Part shown: positions 36,075 to 44,095 of the stretch, one piece after another
How the letters are laid out: every line of letters starts with the position of its first letter
How positions within the stretch are numbered: the first letter of the stretch is position 1
DNA from: an uncultured Eubacteriales bacterium
Lineage (GTDB): Bacteria; Bacillota; Clostridia; Oscillospirales; Acutalibacteraceae
DNA: 64,000 nt
Direction: 5' to 3'
NCBI GenBank assembly: GCA_900540235.1
Contig: UQEY01000003.1
Coordinates: 1-64,000, forward strand
The notes under the pieces: generated by a model
What the model was told of the DNA's origin: nothing
What the model saw: the letters and a program-made list of their open reading frames with translations, nothing else
Databases searched by the model: none
Program-made: the position numbers and the translations under genes

Positions 36075-36124
36075 ATATGTCTAAATTAGAAGAACTACCG
36101 TAGGGGCGAATATCATTCGCCCGC
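36075..36124. repeat. GTAGGGGCGAA palindromic repeat, copy 2 of an exact 50-bp pair
   Basis: Identical over 50 bp to 34808-34857, 1267 bp away. Downstream of both copies the sequence stays similar for ~45 nt ('ATATGG.TTAAAAATG.TAAC') but has diverged. Confidence 0.85.
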
Positions 36125-36164
36125 TACTGTATCGTTGTTGCCGATATGGTTTAAAAATGATAAC

Positions 36165-36190
36165 GGGTCGTCGAGGACGCCGACCCCTAC
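36165..36190. repeat. Palindrome GGGTCG...CGACCC with CCTAC tail
   Basis: Third palindromic unit in the 184-nt gap between the convergent secreted protein and sialidase genes. Same GGG..CCCCTAC layout, different stem. Confidence 0.6.
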
Positions 36191-36215
36191 AAAATATTTA
36201 TCATTTAGACTTCTG

Positions 36216-37562
36216 TTATATCAAATCTTTAATCTTAAACTTTTTAAACAAAATGAGCGAACTCGGTGCGGCTTCGTAAAGAATACCTATATGCTCGTTA
36301 TCAACTCGGGTGAGGCAGGAATATGCAAAAAAGCCCTCGTTAACAACGGTTTCACTGTACCAATTAATTCCGACTGTTTTGCCGCCGGCTTTGGCAAATT
36401 TGCCTACTGTAATAACACCGTTTTCTCTTTTCTTTCCACTTGGGTGAGAGCAAAAAACATAATCGCCGATGCTTATAATACTCTTTTGGCATTTTGGCGC
36501 AAACAATTCTGTTTTGCCTGCTTTTTGCCAAGTTTTGCCGTCGTCGTAGGAAATTGACATAGGCGTTTTGCCATATCTTTTTTGCCTGCCGAGTGCCACT
36601 ATTGCACCGCTCGGTGCTTGAACCATTTGCCATTCGTCAACATTTTCTGCATAAGGGTGGCTTGCCATTCTGTGCCAGGTTTCGCCGTTGTCGGTGCTGA
36701 AAATCGATACAGTCTGCTTTCTGTCAACATAAAGCGGCATAACGATTCTGCCTTTGTGGGTAGTAATGCCGACACCCGGTGCAACGCCTAAAAATGTTCC
36801 GTCCTCTTTAATTAAAAAGTCACCTGTAATGTCCTGCGGTTTGCTCCATGTTTTGCCGTGGTCAGAGCTTCTCAGCATAAAAACATAATTTCTTTTTGGT
36901 GCTTTTAGCGGTGCGCCGAAAGTGGTTTTAACATTAGCTTCGTTAATATCGCTCGGCGATTTACCGTTTAAATGAATATTGCCTATGTAGTTGTCACCGT
37001 CAAAAACATAACCGTTTTCAAACATAACTTTAAGTCCCGTGTCGTTAAACTTGCTGTCAAGAACACGATAACTTTTATCAATTATATAAAAATTGCCGTC
37101 ACGGTCATAAATCGTCGGCCTTAGTTCATTTTCATAAACAGAATACGGAAGCTTGTGCTTGTCAAGAAGCGAACGGTTGTGAAGCCCTTTACATTCCGGG
37201 TAGAAGTCAACAATCATAACAACATCACCGTTTGGAGCAACAGCCATACAAGGGTCAATGTAAAAAGCAGAAGCAAAACATTCGTCGCTTAGCATAGTTT
37301 TCCTTGCAGGGGGTGCGGCAATAACTTCAAGGTCGCTCCAAGTTTCACCGCCGTCCTCGCTTCGCCTTATCGCAACCTCAATGTATCCCCAGTCTGCGCC
37401 GCAGCTTTGCCTGTCTATAGCCGCAATGAGTGTTTTGCCGCTTCTTATTAAACTCGGAATACGAAAAGCAGTGCCGCCGTTAGAAGCATTGCTGAATTTT
37501 GTTAATCTTTCATCTAAAAATTTGGAATTGTTACCGCAAAATATAATTTTTTCGCCGCTCAT
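36216..37562 (-). CDS. Exo-alpha-sialidase, glycoside hydrolase family 33
   Basis: 448 residues. The FRIP motif 'AFRIPSLIRSGKTLIAAIDR' gives the first Arg of the triad and an acid-base Asp. Four Asp boxes (SxDxGxTW) follow: 'SEDGGETW', 'SSDHGKTW', 'STDNGETW' and 'SYDDGKTW'. Near the C-terminus 'YSCLTRVDNEHIGILYE' supplies the nucleophile Tyr and its Glu partner. It releases terminal sialic acid. No signal peptide is present, so it is predicted intracellular, unlike many gut sialidases that are secreted. Together with GH38 and GH29 it completes a host-glycan set. No sialate catabolism genes are in the window. Confidence 0.92.
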   Translation of the reverse strand: MSGEKIIFCGNNSKFLDERLTKFSNASNGGTAFRIPSLIRSGKTLIAAIDRQSCGADWGYIEVAIRRSEDGGETWSDLEVIAAPPARKTMLSDECFASAFYIDPCMAVAPNGDVVMIVDFYPECKGLHNRSLLDKHKLPYSVYENELRPTIYDRDGNFYIIDKSYRVLDSKFNDTGLKVMFENGYVFDGDNYIGNIHLNGKSPSDINEANVKTTFGAPLKAPKRNYVFMLRSSDHGKTWSKPQDITGDFLIKEDGTFLGVAPGVGITTHKGRIVMPLYVDRKQTVSIFSTDNGETWHRMASHPYAENVDEWQMVQAPSGAIVALGRQKRYGKTPMSISYDDGKTWQKAGKTELFAPKCQKSIISIGDYVFCSHPSGKKRENGVITVGKFAKAGGKTVGINWYSETVVNEGFFAYSCLTRVDNEHIGILYEAAPSSLILFKKFKIKDLI

Positions 37563-37639
37563 ATAAAAGACCTCTTAATTTATGATGGTTTAATAATATC
37601 ATATGAATCAAATTTTTAAAAGAGTATTTTATAAAACAC

Positions 37640-37668
37640 TTGAAAAAATAAGCGCAAACAGTTACAAT
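37640..37668 (+). promoter_or_regulatory. Predicted promoter of the alcohol dehydrogenase gene
   Basis: TTGAAA (37640-37645), 17 nt, TACAAT (37663-37668). A near-perfect ribosome site AAAAGGAGG follows at 37687-37695, suggesting high expression. Confidence 0.7.
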
Positions 37669-37704
37669 AGAATGGAAATATTAAAGAAAAGGAGGAATTG
37701 TAAT

Positions 37705-38913
37705 ATGCTTTGGGAACTTAAAAAGATTTGGTACAGAATTTACCAGAAAGTTTTTAAGGTTGCAATGTGTTTTATGGACTGGTCCGAACCGCAACTTCTT
37801 GAGGGTGCAGGCAGCGTGCTTAAATTGCCTGAGTTCATAAAGAGCAAAGGTATTAACAAGGTTTTAGTCGTGACCGATAAAGGGCTTATGAGCTTAAACC
37901 TTCTTGATCCTTTATTCAAGAAACTGGAAGAAGTCGGCGTAGAATATGTTGTTTATGATGGCGTCCAACCTAACCCTACTATCCCTAACATTGAAGAATG
38001 TAAGGATATGTATAATCAAAACAACTGTCAGGGCATTATAGCATTCGGCGGCGGTTCTTCAATGGACTGCGCTAAAGCAGCAGGCGCAAGGGTTGTAAAG
38101 CCTAAGCAGTCTGTTCGTGCTATGAGAGGTCAGCTTAAAGTTCATAAGGCACTTCCACCGTTCTTCGCTGTTCCTACAACAGCAGGTACAGGTTCTGAAA
38201 CAACTGTTGCCGCAGTAGTTACCGACCCTGAAACCCACGAGAAGAATGCTATCAACGATACTTGTCTTCGTCCTAAGTACGCTGTACTTGACCCTGAACT
38301 TACTGTTGGTTTACCGCCTCACATTACTTCAACTACCGGTATGGACGCTCTTACTCACGCAGTAGAAGCTTATATCGGCAAGAGTAATACTAAGGACACC
38401 ATCAGAGAAGCAGAAGAAGCTACTAAGCTTATTTTTGACAATATCGAAGAAGCTTATAATAACGGCAAGGACCTTGAAGCAAGAGGTAATATGCTTAAAG
38501 GCTCATACCTCGCAGGTCGTGCGTTCACTCACGCTTATGTAGGTTATGTTCACGCTATTGCTCATAATCTCGGCGGTCTTTACGGCACACCTCACGGTCT
38601 TGCAAACGCTGTTATTTTGCCATATGTTCTTGACTACTATGCAGACGCTGCTTATCCTCAGCTTGCTAAGCTTGCTGATATCGTCGGCGTTGGCAAGGGT
38701 CTTGACACAGCAGGCAAGGGTAAAGCATTTATTGAAGCTATCAGAACTCTTAACAGGAATATGAACATTCCTGAAAAGTTTGATTTCATCAAGGAAGAAG
38801 ATTTACCTATCCTTATTGAGCGTGCTCTTAAAGAAGGTAACCCGCTTTATCCTGTACCTAAGATTATGGACAAGAAAGATTGCGAGGCAGTTATTCGCTC
38901 CTTTATGGCGTAA
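37705..38913 (+). CDS. Iron-containing alcohol dehydrogenase
   Basis: 402 residues. ATG 37705 has AAAAGGAGG 9 nt upstream; an in-frame ATG at 37603 would lie before the promoter and is rejected. Motifs: NAD-binding 'AFGGGSSMDCAKAAGA' and 'VPTTAGTGSETTVAAVV', metal ligands in 'TGMDALTHAVEAYIG', 'YVHAIAHNLGGLYGTPHGL'. Group III dehydrogenases reduce aldehydes or oxidise alcohols (including 1,2-propanediol, butanol or lactaldehyde types) with NAD(P)H. Given the fucosidase nearby, lactaldehyde reduction is possible, but this is inference. Single gene with its own promoter and terminator. Confidence 0.9.
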   Translation: MLWELKKIWYRIYQKVFKVAMCFMDWSEPQLLEGAGSVLKLPEFIKSKGINKVLVVTDKGLMSLNLLDPLFKKLEEVGVEYVVYDGVQPNPTIPNIEECKDMYNQNNCQGIIAFGGGSSMDCAKAAGARVVKPKQSVRAMRGQLKVHKALPPFFAVPTTAGTGSETTVAAVVTDPETHEKNAINDTCLRPKYAVLDPELTVGLPPHITSTTGMDALTHAVEAYIGKSNTKDTIREAEEATKLIFDNIEEAYNNGKDLEARGNMLKGSYLAGRAFTHAYVGYVHAIAHNLGGLYGTPHGLANAVILPYVLDYYADAAYPQLAKLADIVGVGKGLDTAGKGKAFIEAIRTLNRNMNIPEKFDFIKEEDLPILIERALKEGNPLYPVPKIMDKKDCEAVIRSFMA

Positions 38914-38930
38914 TCTTAATAAATAAATCA

Positions 38931-38962
38931 GGCAGTCACTTTTTCGGTGGCTGTCTTTTTTT
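38931..38962 (+). terminator. Intrinsic terminator of the alcohol dehydrogenase gene
   Basis: GGCAGTCAC pairs with GTGGCTGTC (two wobbles) and is followed by seven T. Confidence 0.8.
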
Positions 38963-38993
38963 GCGCCGATGTGTTAATTTATGGCTAAATTGC

Positions 38994-39022
38994 TTGAATA
39001 TATTGTCATAATATGCTATATT
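38994..39022 (+). promoter_or_regulatory. Predicted promoter of the large secreted protein
   Basis: TTGAAT (38994-38999), 17 nt, TATATT (39017-39022) with extended-10 TG at 39014. Confidence 0.65.
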
Positions 39023-39074
39023 TTATATGTGTAGTTTAATTAAAACTGTTCAAATTTTCTTTTCGGGTGACGAT

Positions 39075-41630
39075 ATGAAAAAGTTAACTTCATTAATTTT
39101 AGTTTTAACAATGCTTGTTACAACTCTTTTTTGCTTTAATGTAACATCGGTATTAGGTGCACTAAACCCTACAAGCGGTACTTGCGGCGATAATGTTAAA
39201 TGGAATTTGAATACTTCTACCGGTGTGCTTACTCTTTCAGGTACTGGCGCTACTAAGGACTACGGCGAAACAGCACTAGTAGGACTTGCACCATGGAATA
39301 AATCAAGAAATTTGATTAAAAAAATTGTTGTTGAGGAAGGTGTAACTTCTCTCGGCACATTGATTTTTAATAAATGTACCGTTGCCGAAAGTGTGTCTTT
39401 GCCGTCAACTCTTACTAAGATGAGCGACACTATTGTGGCAAAGTACGGTTCTTTTCGTGAGTGTACTGCGTTAAAGTCAATTACCATGCCTGCAAATCTT
39501 GAATCTATCGGTCAGTATTGTTTCCTTGACTGTACCTCGCTTACTACCGTTATTTTAAACGATAAGCTTACATCTATCGGTTCTTATGCTTTTAACGGTT
39601 GTACTTCGCTTAAATCTATTAAGTTCCCGGACAGTTTAACTTCAATCGGCTTGAGCGCTTTTGAAGATTGTACTTCGCTTGCAACCGTTACTTACGGCAC
39701 GGGTATGACTGAAACGGGTAATATGGTATTTAGAAATGCGGGCGTAACAAAAGTTAACTTTTCTTCAACTATTACATCGGTTTCACCTTGGAGCTTCTAC
39801 GGCTGTAAATTTGTCAGCCTTGAAGTGCCTGAAACTATTGTTAAAATTAATATTCGTGGCTTTGCAAACTGTACAGCTATGCAAAGTGCTACGATTAATA
39901 ATGCTAATTGTGTGTTCGACGGCATCGGTCAAACAGATGCGAGCGGCGGCAAGGACCCGTTCAACGGTTCTCAGCAAAGCCTTTTGATTAGAGGTCATTC
40001 AGGTTCGACCGCTCAAGCTTATGCTACTGCTAAAGGCTATAAATTTGAGAGTATTGATGCCTGCAATCACGAAAGCACTCACGAGGTTATCACGCTTGAA
40101 CCTACTTGTACCGAAAAGGGTACTACTACTCAAGTTTGTGATAACTGCGGTTTCGTTGTGTCTGAAACCGAGCTTCCTGCTAAGGGTCACAGCTTTGAAA
40201 CAGTGGAAAAAGAAGACAATACATCTACTGACGGTCATATTTATGAATATCAGCAGTGTACCGTGTGCAAGGCTGAAAACAAAATTATTACCCATGTAAG
40301 CTTTGTTGACGGCTATTATGACTACGAGTGCAACGCAACCTGCACCACTCCGGGCTGGGAGAAAAAGACTTGTAAAATTGACGGCTGCGGCAAAACCGAG
40401 CGTAAAGCAGTAGCAAAAACAGGTCATACTATTGCAAACCCAACCGTAACCAAAAAGGCGACTTGCAAAGAGAACGGAGAGGAAAAAGGCACATGTTCCG
40501 TCTGCGGTCAGGAAGTTACTCAAAAAATTCCGGCAACCGGTCACACTTTCTCCGATGTAACCGAAACGCTTGATAATACCTCCGTTGACGGTCACACATA
40601 TCTTGTAGAAACTTGTACTGTTTGCGGTGAAAAACAGTCAACTCCTACTCATGTCGAATGGGTTGAGGGTCAGTATACTTCTGTTGTTTTGACTGAGCCT
40701 AAGTGTGTAGTAAACGGTGTTCAGCTTGACACCTGCAATATTTGCGGTGAGCGTAGAAATGTAACATTGCCTGCCAACGGCGAGCATGTATGGGAGGAAA
40801 CTTCAAGAACAGAACCTACCTGTACTGCAGTAGGCAAAATCTACTATAAATGCAAAAACTGTAACCTTACCAAGAGTGAAAATATCGAGGCTCTCGGTCA
40901 CGAAAATGTAGTTCAAACTCAGGTTGCTTCCACTTGTACCGCCGCCGGCTACATCACTTATAAGTGTTCAAGATGCGGCGCTCTCACTAAGGAGGAAACT
41001 TCACCGCTCGGTCACACTCCTGACCCTAACACATATGTTATAACCAAGAGTTCTTCTTGTACAGAGGACGGTGCGGCTACCGCAACTTGCTCAATCTGCG
41101 GTGAGAAATATGATATCGTTCTTTCGGCATACGGTCACAATTATGTCGAAAACGAAACTGCTATTGAAGGTCATCCCGACCACAAAATAACTCAGGAAAT
41201 CTGTTCTCGTTGCGGCGACGCTAAAGAAGCAAAGGTAGTTCATATTGAATGGGTTGACGGAAATTACACAACAAAAACTCTTGTTAAGGGTAGCTGTGTT
41301 GTAAATTCAAGATATCAAGATACTTGCAACTATGAGAAATGCGGTCAAACAAGAATTCGTACAGTTGAAGCGCCGGGCAGTCACAAGTATGTTTACACCG
41401 GTTTTGACAGTTCAACCGGCAAGCTTACATATAAATGTTCTGTTTGTGAAGATGTTTACACCGCTAACCCGACTGTTGTTTTAACATTCTGGAATGCGAA
41501 CAATGTTAACAAAAACAGCGCCGATGTTACAAACGGCTATCTTGTTGAACTTTCCGGTGACGGAGTAATTAACGCTAAGGACTATGCGCTTCTTAAAAAA
41601 GCGAACGCTCAAAAATCATCAAAAGGATAA
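39075..41630 (+). CDS. Large secreted protein: leucine-rich repeats, 11 Cys/His modules, half dockerin
   Basis: 851 residues from ATG 39075 with GGGTGA upstream; an in-frame ATG at 39027 lacks a ribosome site and would precede the signal peptide. Signal peptide 1-~28; BspA-like opening ('SGTCGDNVKWNLNTSTGVLT'); about seven BspA/LRR_5-type repeats (residues ~80-290, e.g. 'LTSIGSYAFNGCTSLKSIKF'). Residues ~325-795 hold 11 Cys/His modules of two kinds. Type A has C-x(8-10)-C-x(2-4)-C and a closing Gly-His; type B has GHxY then CxxC and a closing His. The C-terminus 'LSGDGVINAKDYALLKKANA' resembles one dockerin calcium-binding segment. No LPXTG signal. Likely a surface adhesin or scaffold-borne protein; ligand unknown. 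Confidence 0.88.
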   Translation: MKKLTSLILVLTMLVTTLFCFNVTSVLGALNPTSGTCGDNVKWNLNTSTGVLTLSGTGATKDYGETALVGLAPWNKSRNLIKKIVVEEGVTSLGTLIFNKCTVAESVSLPSTLTKMSDTIVAKYGSFRECTALKSITMPANLESIGQYCFLDCTSLTTVILNDKLTSIGSYAFNGCTSLKSIKFPDSLTSIGLSAFEDCTSLATVTYGTGMTETGNMVFRNAGVTKVNFSSTITSVSPWSFYGCKFVSLEVPETIVKINIRGFANCTAMQSATINNANCVFDGIGQTDASGGKDPFNGSQQSLLIRGHSGSTAQAYATAKGYKFESIDACNHESTHEVITLEPTCTEKGTTTQVCDNCGFVVSETELPAKGHSFETVEKEDNTSTDGHIYEYQQCTVCKAENKIITHVSFVDGYYDYECNATCTTPGWEKKTCKIDGCGKTERKAVAKTGHTIANPTVTKKATCKENGEEKGTCSVCGQEVTQKIPATGHTFSDVTETLDNTSVDGHTYLVETCTVCGEKQSTPTHVEWVEGQYTSVVLTEPKCVVNGVQLDTCNICGERRNVTLPANGEHVWEETSRTEPTCTAVGKIYYKCKNCNLTKSENIEALGHENVVQTQVASTCTAAGYITYKCSRCGALTKEETSPLGHTPDPNTYVITKSSSCTEDGAATATCSICGEKYDIVLSAYGHNYVENETAIEGHPDHKITQEICSRCGDAKEAKVVHIEWVDGNYTTKTLVKGSCVVNSRYQDTCNYEKCGQTRIRTVEAPGSHKYVYTGFDSSTGKLTYKCSVCEDVYTANPTVVLTFWNANNVNKNSADVTNGYLVELSGDGVINAKDYALLKKANAQKSSKG

Positions 41631-41641
41631 TAAATCAAATT

Positions 41642-41677
41642 TACCGACACGGCTTTTTGCTTTGTCGGTATTTTTTT
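41642..41677 (+). terminator. Intrinsic terminator
   Basis: TACCGACA (41642-41649) pairs perfectly with TGTCGGTA (41663-41670), followed by seven T. Confidence 0.9.
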
Positions 41678-41729
41678 GCCTTTTTTTGAATTGTTATTAT
41701 TTTTTTATAATATATTTTTAATATTAATA

Positions 41730-41758
41730 TTTACTTTATGTTAATTTTATATTATTAT
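41730..41758 (+). promoter_or_regulatory. Possible promoter of the pyrH cluster
   Basis: TTTACT (41730-41735), 17 nt, TATTAT (41753-41758). The whole region is extremely AT-rich, so other assignments are possible. GGAGG sits 8 nt before pyrH. Confidence 0.45.
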
Positions 41759-41799
41759 ATAAAAGAAGGAAAACGACTCTTTTATTCGGAGGTATAAAA

Positions 41800-42507
41800 A
41801 TGAGCATTGCTTATAAAAGAATTTTACTTAAACTCAGCGGTGAAGTACTTGCAGGTGCCAAGGGTACAGGTATTGATAATGAAACCGTAACAACTATTTG
41901 TAAGTCTGTTAAAAAGATTGCTGATATGGGCGTTGAAGTCGGTATCGTTGTCGGCGGCGGTAACTTTTGGCGTGGCAGAACGAGTGAACATATGGACAGA
42001 ACAAGAGCCGACCATATCGGTATGCTTGCAACTGCTATGAACTCGCTTGCTCTTTGCGACGCACTTGAACAGCTCGGTGCAGATGTAAGAGTTCAAACTG
42101 CTATTGAAATGCGCCAGATTGCAGAACCGTATATTCGCAACAAGGCTATTCGCCATTTCCAAAAGGGCAGAATTGTTATTTTCGGTTGCGGTACCGGTTC
42201 TCCGTTCTTCTCAACCGATACTGCCGCTGCGCTTCGTGCAGTTGAAATTAATGCAGATGTACTTCTTAAAGCTACAAATGTTGATGGCGTTTATGACAAA
42301 GACCCTAACAAGTTTGATGACGCTGTTAAGTTTGACAATGTAACATTTAAGGAAGTTCTTGCAAGGGATATCAAGGTTATGGACTCAACCGCATTTTCAC
42401 TTTGCAAGGATAACGATTTGTCAATTCTTGTATTCGACCTTACCGACCCTGAAAATATTGTTAAAGCAGTATCAGGCGAAACAATCGGTACACTCGTTCA
42501 AAACTAA
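41800..42507 (+). CDS. pyrH: Uridylate (UMP) kinase
   Basis: 235 residues. Amino-acid-kinase fold: 'ILLKLSGEVLAGAKGTGID', 'IVVGGGNFWRGR', 'DHIGMLATAMNSLALCDAL', 'GTGSPFFSTDTAAALRAVEI' and 'KATNVDGVYDKDPNK'. It phosphorylates UMP to UDP in pyrimidine synthesis. First gene of the conserved pyrH-frr-uppS-cdsA-dxr-rseP cluster; rpsB and tsf, which precede it in many bacteria, are not adjacent here. Confidence 0.97.
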   Translation: MSIAYKRILLKLSGEVLAGAKGTGIDNETVTTICKSVKKIADMGVEVGIVVGGGNFWRGRTSEHMDRTRADHIGMLATAMNSLALCDALEQLGADVRVQTAIEMRQIAEPYIRNKAIRHFQKGRIVIFGCGTGSPFFSTDTAAALRAVEINADVLLKATNVDGVYDKDPNKFDDAVKFDNVTFKEVLARDIKVMDSTAFSLCKDNDLSILVFDLTDPENIVKAVSGETIGTLVQN

Positions 42508-42591
42508 AATTTAGTCGTAAAACAGTCATAGGGGCATTAGTTGTTCCTGCCTAAACAAAATAATAACTTTTTACTAAAGAGAGGTAACTAT

Positions 42592-43146
42592 ATGGAAAGC
42601 GTATTTGCTAAAACTAAAGAAAAAATGGATAAGTGCTTAACTTCACTTGAAAGAGATTTTGCGGCTATCAGAGCCGGCAGAGCTAACCCTGCCGTACTTG
42701 ATAAGGTTATGGTTGACTACTACGGCGTTCCTACTCCTATCAACCAAATGGCTGCGGTAAGTGTTCCTGAAGCAAGGCTTCTTGTGGTTCAGCCTTGGGA
42801 TGCTTCAACACTTAAAGATATTGAAAAAGCAATCAACACAGCCGACATCGGTATCAACCCTCAAAATGACGGTAAAGTTATCAGACTTTCATTCCCTCAA
42901 CTTACCGAGGAACACAGAAAGAACCTTCAAAAGGATATTTCCAAAAGAGGCGAGGAAGCTAAGGTCGCTATCCGTAATGTTCGCCGTGACGCTATGGACG
43001 ATATCAAAAAGCTTAAAAAGGATAATGAAATCACAGAGGATGAACAAAAAGACGGCGAAAAGAAGCTTCAGGACATCACTGATGATTTTGTAAAACAGGC
43101 TGACTCTATCACAAAGAAAAAGGAAGAAGAAATCCTTTCAATATAG
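42592..43146 (+). CDS. frr: Ribosome recycling factor
   Basis: 184 residues, the family length. AGAGG lies 9 nt before the ATG at 42592. 'LTSLERDFAAIRAGRANPAVL', 'VDYYGVPTPINQMAAV' and 'QLTEEHRKNLQKDISKRGEE' are typical. With EF-G it splits post-termination ribosomes. The upstream gap (42508-42591) has a fragment resembling the AGGGGCA palindrome family. A hairpin follows at 43162. Confidence 0.97.
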   Translation: MESVFAKTKEKMDKCLTSLERDFAAIRAGRANPAVLDKVMVDYYGVPTPINQMAAVSVPEARLLVVQPWDASTLKDIEKAINTADIGINPQNDGKVIRLSFPQLTEEHRKNLQKDISKRGEEAKVAIRNVRRDAMDDIKKLKKDNEITEDEQKDGEKKLQDITDDFVKQADSITKKKEEEILSI

Positions 43147-43161
43147 TTTTTTAAAACTTTC

Positions 43162-43183
43162 GGAGCTGTCTTTTAACAGCTCC
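43162..43183 (+). terminator. Hairpin between frr and uppS, weak terminator or processing site
   Basis: GGAGCTGT pairs perfectly with ACAGCTCC around a 6-nt loop. The following tract TTGTTTGCTTT is only moderately U-rich, so it may attenuate rather than end transcription. Confidence 0.5.
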
Positions 43184-43211
43184 TTGTTTGCTTTAATAAA
43201 GGAGAAAAATT

Positions 43212-43931
43212 ATGGCTCTTTTCGGTAAAAAAAATAACGAAAGCACTAAGGAATTTGAAATACTCCCAAAAAATATCGGCATAATTATGGACGGTAACGG
43301 CAGATGGGCAAAAAAGAGAGCCCTCCCGAGGAGTGCCGGTCATAAAGCCGGTGCAGAAGTGTTCAGAACTATAAGTAAAGAATGCGGAAGGCTCGGTTTG
43401 GAAAGTGCGACTTTCTACGCTTTTTCAACTGAAAATTGGAAAAGACCTAAAGAAGAAGTTGACGCTATTATGCGCCTTTTTAAAGATTATCTTCTTGAAG
43501 CTAAGAGCGATATAACCGCTGCCGGCAATATGAAAATGAAGTTTATCGGCGAGCGTGACGGTATGTCAAAAGAACTTCTTGAACTTATGGATGAAGCCGA
43601 GGAGGATACCGCACAACATACCGGTACAACAATTTATCTTGCAGTCAATTACGGCGGCAGGCTTGAAATTTGCGACGCTGTAAATAAGCTTATTTCGCAG
43701 GGTAAAACAAATATTACCGAAAAAGATATCAGCGACAATATCTTTACCCCGCCCGAATGTGATTTGATTATCAGGCCGTCGGGTGAGCAAAGGCTTTCAA
43801 ACTTTATGCTTTGGCAGGCGGCTTACAGTGAATTTTGGTACAGTGATGTTTTGTGGCCCGATTTCAAAATAGCCGATTTACATTCCGCTTTAGCAGAATT
43901 TGAAAAAAGAAATCGTCGCTTCGGCGGATAA
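43212..43931 (+). CDS. uppS: Undecaprenyl diphosphate synthase
   Basis: 239 residues. cis-Prenyltransferase motifs: 'IGIIMDGNGRWAKKRALPRS' with the catalytic Asp, 'YAFSTENWKRPKEEV', and 'LIIRPSGEQRLSNFMLWQAA'. It builds the C55 lipid carrier precursor for peptidoglycan from isoprenoid units made by Dxr and IspG downstream. AAAGGAG precedes the ATG. Confidence 0.97.
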   Translation: MALFGKKNNESTKEFEILPKNIGIIMDGNGRWAKKRALPRSAGHKAGAEVFRTISKECGRLGLESATFYAFSTENWKRPKEEVDAIMRLFKDYLLEAKSDITAAGNMKMKFIGERDGMSKELLELMDEAEEDTAQHTGTTIYLAVNYGGRLEICDAVNKLISQGKTNITEKDISDNIFTPPECDLIIRPSGEQRLSNFMLWQAAYSEFWYSDVLWPDFKIADLHSALAEFEKRNRRFGG

Positions 43932-43950
43932 ATGCGTTGATATAAAAATC

Positions 43951-44013
43951 GTAGGGCAGGGGAGATTCCCCTTATAGGGGAAATGTCACGAAGTGACAAA
44001 AGGGTCTGCCGAA
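43951..44013. repeat. GTAGGGCAG palindromic element with internal hairpins
   Basis: Outer GGCAG (43955) pairs with CTGCC (44006). Inside lie GGGGA/TCCCC-type stems and GTCAC-gaa-GTGAC (43985-43997). The remaining gap to cdsA (44014-44095) shows no gene. Confidence 0.6.
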
Positions 44014-44095
44014 TCGCAGATTTGCTCGTGCCGATATTAAATCAACAATCATATTGGCAAACATTGTTTGCCGAATATACACAAGGAGAATATTT

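Noticed and set aside
39999..40595. 198-codon minus-strand open frame inside the large secreted protein
   Set aside because: It is the shadow of the repeated Cys modules, which accounts for its length and its unusual Cys/Phe content.
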